Assembly (NCBI RefSeq): GCF_002729955.1
Contig: NZ_PBYA01000022.1
Span: 1-49,050 of the forward strand
Direction of reading: 5' to 3'
Source of the DNA: Salinisphaera sp.
GTDB taxonomy: Bacteria > Pseudomonadota > Gammaproteobacteria > Nevskiales > Salinisphaeraceae
Length of the DNA: 49,050 bases
This document shows, in pieces, positions 44,879 through 49,050 of the stretch. Both the position numbers and the translations under genes were made by a program. The notes beneath the pieces are model-generated. The model did not search any database, was not told the DNA's origin, and worked only from the letters and a program-made list of their open reading frames with translations. How positions within the stretch are numbered: the stretch's first letter is position 1; every line of letters begins with the position of its first letter.

Positions 44879-46210
44879 ATGCGCCAGATCGATACCCTTG
44901 TCCATGCCCGCTGGGTCGCCCCTGTCTGCGGTGAGCCGCGGCTGCTGGAAAACCACGCCGTAGCCATCCATCACGGCATGATCGAAGCGGTTCTGCCCAG
45001 CGATGAAGCCCGCAGGCGCTTCGATGCGAAAGAGGTCATCGACCGCAGCACGCATCTGCTGATACCGGGGCTGATCAATACCCATACCCATGCCGCGATG
45101 AATCTCATGCGCGGCATTGCCGACGATCTGGCGCTCATGCCCTGGCTGAGCGAATACATCTGGCCGACCGAGGGCGAGTTCATGTCGCCCGAATTCGTCG
45201 CCGACGGCACCGACCTCGCCATGGCCGAGATGTTGCGGAGCGGCACCACCTGCTTCAACGACATGTATTTTTTTCCCGACGTGGTGGCCGAACGCGTGGA
45301 AGCCGCCGGCATGCGTGCCACGGTGGGCATGATCGTGATCGACTTTCCCACGGTCTGGGCGGCCAACGCGGAGGAATACCTGGAAAAAGGCCTGGCCCTG
45401 CACGATGCCTGGCGTGGGCACGATCGCATCTCCACGGTATTCGCCCCGCATGCGCCCTATACCGTCTCCGATGCGCCGCTCAAAAAGATCCGCACCTATG
45501 CCGACGAAATGGATCTACGCGTGCACATGCACGTGCACGAGACGGCCTTCGAAGTGACCGACGCCCAGGAAAAGAACGGCCAGCGCCCGCTGGCCCGACT
45601 TGACGACCTGGGCCTGCTCACGCCGAACTTTCTGGCCGTGCACATGACCCAGCTCAGCGACGAGGAAATCGCGCTGTGCGCCCGCAACGGCGTGCACGTG
45701 CTGCATTCACCCGAGTCCAACCTCAAGCTCGCCAGCGGCCTGTGTCCGGTACAGAAACTCATCGATTCCGGCATCAACGTGGCCCTGGGCACCGACGGTG
45801 CGGCGTCGAACAACGATCTGGACATGATCGGCGAAATGCGCACCGCGGCCTTCATCGGCAAGATCGCCGCCGACGACGCGGCCGCGGTCAGCGCCGATAC
45901 CGTGCTGCGCATGGCCACCATGGGCGGCGCCGAAGCCCTGGGCATCGCCGACACCACCGGCTCGATCGAGCCCGGCAAGATGGCCGATCTCTGCGCTATC
46001 GATCTGGACGCACTCGAAACCAAGCCGGTGTTCGACCCGATTTCCGCCCTGGTCTACAACGTATGCCGGGAACAGGTCAGCGATACCTGGGTGGCCGGTC
46101 AGCGGCTACTGGCCGAGCGCCGACTCACGACCCTGGACGAAGCCGATATCGCCGCACGAGCGGCCGACTGGCAGCACAAGCTCGCCGCCCACGCAAAGGA
46201 CGCCTCATGA
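44879..46210 (+). CDS. mtaD: 5-methylthioadenosine/S-adenosylhomocysteine deaminase family hydrolase
   Basis: A 443-residue metal-dependent amidohydrolase (TRZ/ATZ family). Metal ligands are indicated by His69 and His71 in NTHTHAAMNLMRG, a histidine in HMHVHET, a histidine in LAVHMTQL and the aspartate in LGTDGAASNNDLDM. In Pseudomonas the orthologue at this locus deaminates methylthioadenosine, helping to recycle products of S-adenosylmethionine use. It precedes ubiG, a SAM-dependent methyltransferase, and overlaps it by ATGA. Substrate is inferred from context. It is divergent from gyrA. Confidence 0.9.
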   Translation: MRQIDTLVHARWVAPVCGEPRLLENHAVAIHHGMIEAVLPSDEARRRFDAKEVIDRSTHLLIPGLINTHTHAAMNLMRGIADDLALMPWLSEYIWPTEGEFMSPEFVADGTDLAMAEMLRSGTTCFNDMYFFPDVVAERVEAAGMRATVGMIVIDFPTVWAANAEEYLEKGLALHDAWRGHDRISTVFAPHAPYTVSDAPLKKIRTYADEMDLRVHMHVHETAFEVTDAQEKNGQRPLARLDDLGLLTPNFLAVHMTQLSDEEIALCARNGVHVLHSPESNLKLASGLCPVQKLIDSGINVALGTDGAASNNDLDMIGEMRTAAFIGKIAADDAAAVSADTVLRMATMGGAEALGIADTTGSIEPGKMADLCAIDLDALETKPVFDPISALVYNVCREQVSDTWVAGQRLLAERRLTTLDEADIAARAADWQHKLAAHAKDAS

Positions 46211-46917
46211 CAAGCGATCAGAACGCCGAACTGGCGAAATTCGGCCGGATGGCCGAGCACTGGTGGGACACGTCGGGCGAAATGCGCCCGCTGCACGATA
46301 TCAACCCGCTGCGTACCGATTTCATCGACCGCCGCGCCCCGCTCGCCGGCAAGCGCGTGCTCGACGTCGGCTGCGGCGCCGGCATTCTCTCGGAGGCGCT
46401 GGCCCGGCGCGGTGCCCAGGTGACCGGCCTGGACCTGGCGCCTGAGCTGATCGAAGCCGCCAAGGCCCATGCCGAGGATAGCGGGCTCGATATCGACTAC
46501 CGCTGTATCTCCAGTGGTGACCTGATGCGCGAAGCCCCCGGCGCCTTCGATATCGTGGTCTGCTACGAAATGCTGGAGCACGTCGACACCCCGGCCTATG
46601 TGGTCGACGACTGCGCCATGCTCACCGCCCCCGGCGGCAATCTGTTCTTCTCGACCATCAACCGCAGCCCCAAGGCGTGGCTGCTGGCGATCGGCGGCGC
46701 GGAATACGTGCTCGGACTGCTGCCCCGCGGCACCCACGAATACAGCAAGCTCATTCGTCCCTCGGAGCTGGGCGCCTGGTGCCGGCGCGCGCATCTCGAG
46801 GTCGCCGAGATCGCGGGCATGCACTACAACCCGTTCACCCGCCGCGCCTCGCTCACCCAGCGGCCCGACGTGAACTACTTCCTGCACGCCCGCAAACCCG
46901 CCGCGAGCCGCGCATGA
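46207..46917 (+). CDS. ubiG: Ubiquinone biosynthesis O-methyltransferase UbiG
   Basis: A 236-residue SAM-dependent methyltransferase for the two O-methylation steps of ubiquinone synthesis. It has the N-terminal FGRMAEHWWDTSGEMRPLHD, SAM motif I VLDVGCGAGILSE (about 51-63) and CYEMLEHVDTP. The ATG at 46207 overlaps the mtaD TGA; a much longer open frame upstream lies over mtaD and is not real. Its own TGA overlaps the next ATG. Confidence 0.96.
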   Translation: MTSDQNAELAKFGRMAEHWWDTSGEMRPLHDINPLRTDFIDRRAPLAGKRVLDVGCGAGILSEALARRGAQVTGLDLAPELIEAAKAHAEDSGLDIDYRCISSGDLMREAPGAFDIVVCYEMLEHVDTPAYVVDDCAMLTAPGGNLFFSTINRSPKAWLLAIGGAEYVLGLLPRGTHEYSKLIRPSELGAWCRRAHLEVAEIAGMHYNPFTRRASLTQRPDVNYFLHARKPAASRA

Positions 46918-47615
46918 AGTTACAAGCCTTCGATGCGGTGCTGTTCGATCTGGACGGCACCCTGCTCGATACCGCCCCGGATCTGGCCGGAGCGATCAAC
47001 GACATGCGCGCCGAGCGTGGGCTGGACGCCATGCCGCTCACCGAGCTCGCGCCCATGTGTTCCTTCGGCGGGCGCGGCATGCTCGGCAAGGGGCTGGGTC
47101 TGACCCCCGACGACGCCGACTATCGCGCCAGCTACGACTTGTTCATCGAAACCTACCGCCAACGCATGACCCGCGACACGCAGCCCTTCGACGGCATGCG
47201 CGAGTTCGTGCGCCAGCTCGCCGACAGCGGCCTGGCCTGGGGCGTGGTCACCAACAAGATGGAAGCCCTTGCGCTGCCGTTGATGGACCATATGAACTTC
47301 GACCCGCCACCGGGCTGCGTAATCGGCGGCGACAGCGCGGGCGTAGCCAAACCCGACCCGGCGCCGATGTATCTGGCCTGCGAACGCATCGGCATCGAAC
47401 CGGCCCGCTGTGTCTATATCGGCGATTCGGATCGCGATATCGAAGCTGGCCGTGTTGCCGGCATGGCCACCATCGGCGTGTCCTACGGCTATATTCCGCC
47501 CGGTGACGATATCCACGGCTGGCAGGCCGATGTGGTCATCGACACCGTCGCCGGCCTCGCAGCCGCGCTTGAGCAGCTTGATGCGCAGGCCATCGCGGGC
47601 GCCCATCCGACCTGA
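46914..47615 (+). CDS. mupP: HAD phosphatase, MupP/Gph type
   Basis: A 233-residue HAD-superfamily phosphatase. Motif I FDLDGTLLDTAPD gives Asp12 and Asp14, motif II is VVTNK, and motif IV is IGDSDRDIEAG. In Pseudomonas the gene between ubiG and yciK encodes MupP, N-acetylmuramic acid 6-phosphate phosphatase of peptidoglycan recycling; older names call it phosphoglycolate phosphatase. Context supports MupP; a phosphoglycolate role, relevant to the glcDEF operon, cannot be excluded. The start overlaps the ubiG stop. Confidence 0.88.
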   Translation: MKLQAFDAVLFDLDGTLLDTAPDLAGAINDMRAERGLDAMPLTELAPMCSFGGRGMLGKGLGLTPDDADYRASYDLFIETYRQRMTRDTQPFDGMREFVRQLADSGLAWGVVTNKMEALALPLMDHMNFDPPPGCVIGGDSAGVAKPDPAPMYLACERIGIEPARCVYIGDSDRDIEAGRVAGMATIGVSYGYIPPGDDIHGWQADVVIDTVAGLAAALEQLDAQAIAGAHPT

Positions 47616-47633
47616 ACGACAACGACCCGTCTC

Positions 47634-48386
47634 ATGACTGTATCCAACGATTCCAAACCGCTCGCCGATCGCGTGATTCTCATTACCGGCGCGGGCGGCG
47701 GCCTGGGCGCCACGGTCGCCCGCGCGATCGCCGCAGCGGGTGCCGAATGCGTGCTGCTGGGCCGGCGCGAACGTACCCTCACCCCGGTGTTCGATGCCAT
47801 CGTCGCCGACGGCAGCCCGGAACCCGCGCTGTTTCCGCTCGACGTGACCCGCGCCGGCGAAGACGACTATCAACGCCTGGTGGACGGCATTGCTGCCGAC
47901 TGTGGGCATCTCGACGGTCTCGTACATCTGGCCGCCCGCTTCGACGGACTCATGCCGCTGGCCACCCACCCGATCGACGGCTGGCAGCGGATCATGCATA
48001 TCAACCTCACCGCCGCCTTCACGCTCACCCAGGTCTGCCTGCCGTTGCTGCAGAGCGTGGACGATGCCTCGGTGGTATTCACCCTCGACGACGCGGCCGC
48101 CAGGCCGAAAGCGTTCTGGGGCGCCTACGGCGTGAGCAAGGCCGGGCTGAGTTCGCTGGTGAAGATGTTTGCCGTCGAACACGAACAAAGTGACCGCCTG
48201 CGCTTCAACGGCATCGACCCCGGCCCGCGCCAGACGCCGCTGCGCGCCAAGGCGTTCCCCACCGAAGACCCATCGGCCCAGCCGCCGGAAACGATCGCCG
48301 ATACCTACGTGCACCTGCTGTCGGTCGCCGCACGCGGCACCACCGGTCAGATTCTCGGCGCCGACGGGCAGCCAATCGCCGCATAG
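47634..48386 (+). CDS. yciK: Short-chain dehydrogenase/reductase, YciK family
   Basis: A 250-residue SDR enzyme. The cofactor motif is ITGAGGGLGATVARAIAAAG (about 17-36), the N-A-G-type region is LVHLAARF, and the active site WGAYGVSKAG holds the Tyr and Lys of YxxxK. It ends in TGQILGADGQPIAA. It is the fourth gene of mtaD-ubiG-mupP-yciK, 18 bp after mupP. Its substrate is unknown. Confidence 0.92.
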   Translation: MTVSNDSKPLADRVILITGAGGGLGATVARAIAAAGAECVLLGRRERTLTPVFDAIVADGSPEPALFPLDVTRAGEDDYQRLVDGIAADCGHLDGLVHLAARFDGLMPLATHPIDGWQRIMHINLTAAFTLTQVCLPLLQSVDDASVVFTLDDAAARPKAFWGAYGVSKAGLSSLVKMFAVEHEQSDRLRFNGIDPGPRQTPLRAKAFPTEDPSAQPPETIADTYVHLLSVAARGTTGQILGADGQPIAA

Positions 48387-48635
48387 AATCGGCCTCGCGT
48401 TTGTAGAGCGCCTCCTCGCGAACCCGAAGAAAAAGGGTAGGCAGGTCCGCAAATAAACGCGAAAAGCGCAAATAAAGACAAAAAGCGTTATTAAAACGCG
48501 ACCTTGGGCGATCGAAAACGAGCCTGTCTGTATTCACCCCGTTAGGGCAGCGATGCTGCGTGGCACAGCGTCGTTATCGAATGCTTCGCAGCTGAGGGTT
48601 TGCGCTGCTGCTACGGTCCCTTTCGACCCAAGCGC
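48387..48635. other. Intergenic region with a short AT-rich tandem repeat
   Basis: After yciK the sequence holds two adjacent 19-bp imperfect repeats beginning GCAAATAAA (48449-48467 and 48468-48486) followed by GTTATTAAAACGCG, strikingly AT-rich for this genome. No gene, RNA or terminator hairpin was recognised. Confidence 0.5.
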
Positions 48636-49050
48636 GTAGGTTGGATTAGCGAAGCGTAATCCAACACCGAACGCAGTCCGCAAGACCCCTCCGACTCGCA
48701 CGCTCCAAAAGCGGCATCCGTGCTCGTGCTCGCCCTTGTTGGCTTACGGCCTGCGGCCTAAGCCAACCTACACGGCTATACGGCTATACAGCGCGTTCGG
48801 ATCCAGCAGTGGTCGGGCCCGCCCGTGATCACAACGATCGTGAAGCACACAGCGCCCGCAGCGCGTAGGTTGGATTAGCGAAGCGTAATCCAACACCGAA
48901 CGCAGCCCGCAAGACCCCTCCGGCTCGCACGCTCCAAAAGCGGCAACCGTGCTCGCCCTTGTTGGCTTACGGCCTGCGGCCTAAGCCAACCTACGCGGCT
49001 ACACGGCTATACCGCAGGCTCGGTTGCGGCAATGGTGGCCCGCCCGTGAT
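48636..49050. repeat. REP-like palindrome array at the right edge
   Basis: Type A copies in plus orientation at 48636-48665 and 48865-48894, and inverted type B copies at 48738-48771 and 48961-48994. The two A-B units, 229 bp apart, share most of their spacer, so this is another tandem duplication, with a six-base deletion in the second. The array may continue past the window. No gene is seen here. Confidence 0.88.

Overview
This is a GC-rich chromosomal window from a gammaproteobacterium. The gene orders gyrA-serC-pheA-hisC-tyrA-aroA-cmk-rpsA-ihfB and mtaD-ubiG-mupP-yciK match those of pseudomonads. Separate tyrA and aroA genes, a gfc/yjb exopolysaccharide operon, a PIN-PhoH protein and a very acidic GyrA tail point away from Pseudomonas itself, perhaps to a marine or halophilic lineage such as Salinisphaera. 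That assignment is inference. Nearly all genes are intact housekeeping genes, with no prophage, integrase, CRISPR array or defence island.

Layout. 1-1030: the start of cysC and a sirtuin (minus strand). 1343-5901: two DNA-repair photolyases of different classes (plus strand), an iron-sulfur bacterial cryptochrome/photolyase and a CPD photolyase. They are separated by a REP-associated tyrosine transposase (RAYT) lying between REP-like palindromes. 6219-7219: divergent orn and phhB. 7686-10897 (minus): ffs (SRP RNA), dnaX, ybaB, recR. 11021-13093: a membrane MHYT-GGDEF-EAL cyclic-di-GMP protein. 13397-14263: a small secreted protein, an intact tRNA-Ser(GGA), and two tandem tRNA-Ser-like units whose T loops are split by 68-81 bp insertions. 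14589-19465 (minus): gfcA (two copies), gfcB, gfcC, yjbH and a small lipoprotein, an exopolysaccharide secretion operon. 19543-21621: dapA divergent from gcvR-bcp. 21661-26952: PIN-PhoH, then glcDEF (glycolate oxidase). 27578-30518: perM divergent from bepA (envelope quality control). 30600-44664 (minus): a long block gyrA-serC-serA-pheA-hisC-tyrA-aroA-cmk-rpsA-ihfB-lapA-lapB. It joins topology, serine and aromatic amino acid synthesis, translation and lipopolysaccharide control. 44879-48386 (plus): mtaD-ubiG-mupP-yciK with start/stop overlaps.

A genome-wide theme is a family of 30-35 bp palindromes beginning GTAGGTTGG. There are two loop types (A and B), in alternating orientation, in arrays at 2942-4258, 7347-7663, 27008-27525 and 48636-48994, plus a single copy at 14509. 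The RAYT gene at 3342-3839 is the likely mobiliser. The least explained structure is the set of tRNA-Ser-derived units at 13872-14263.
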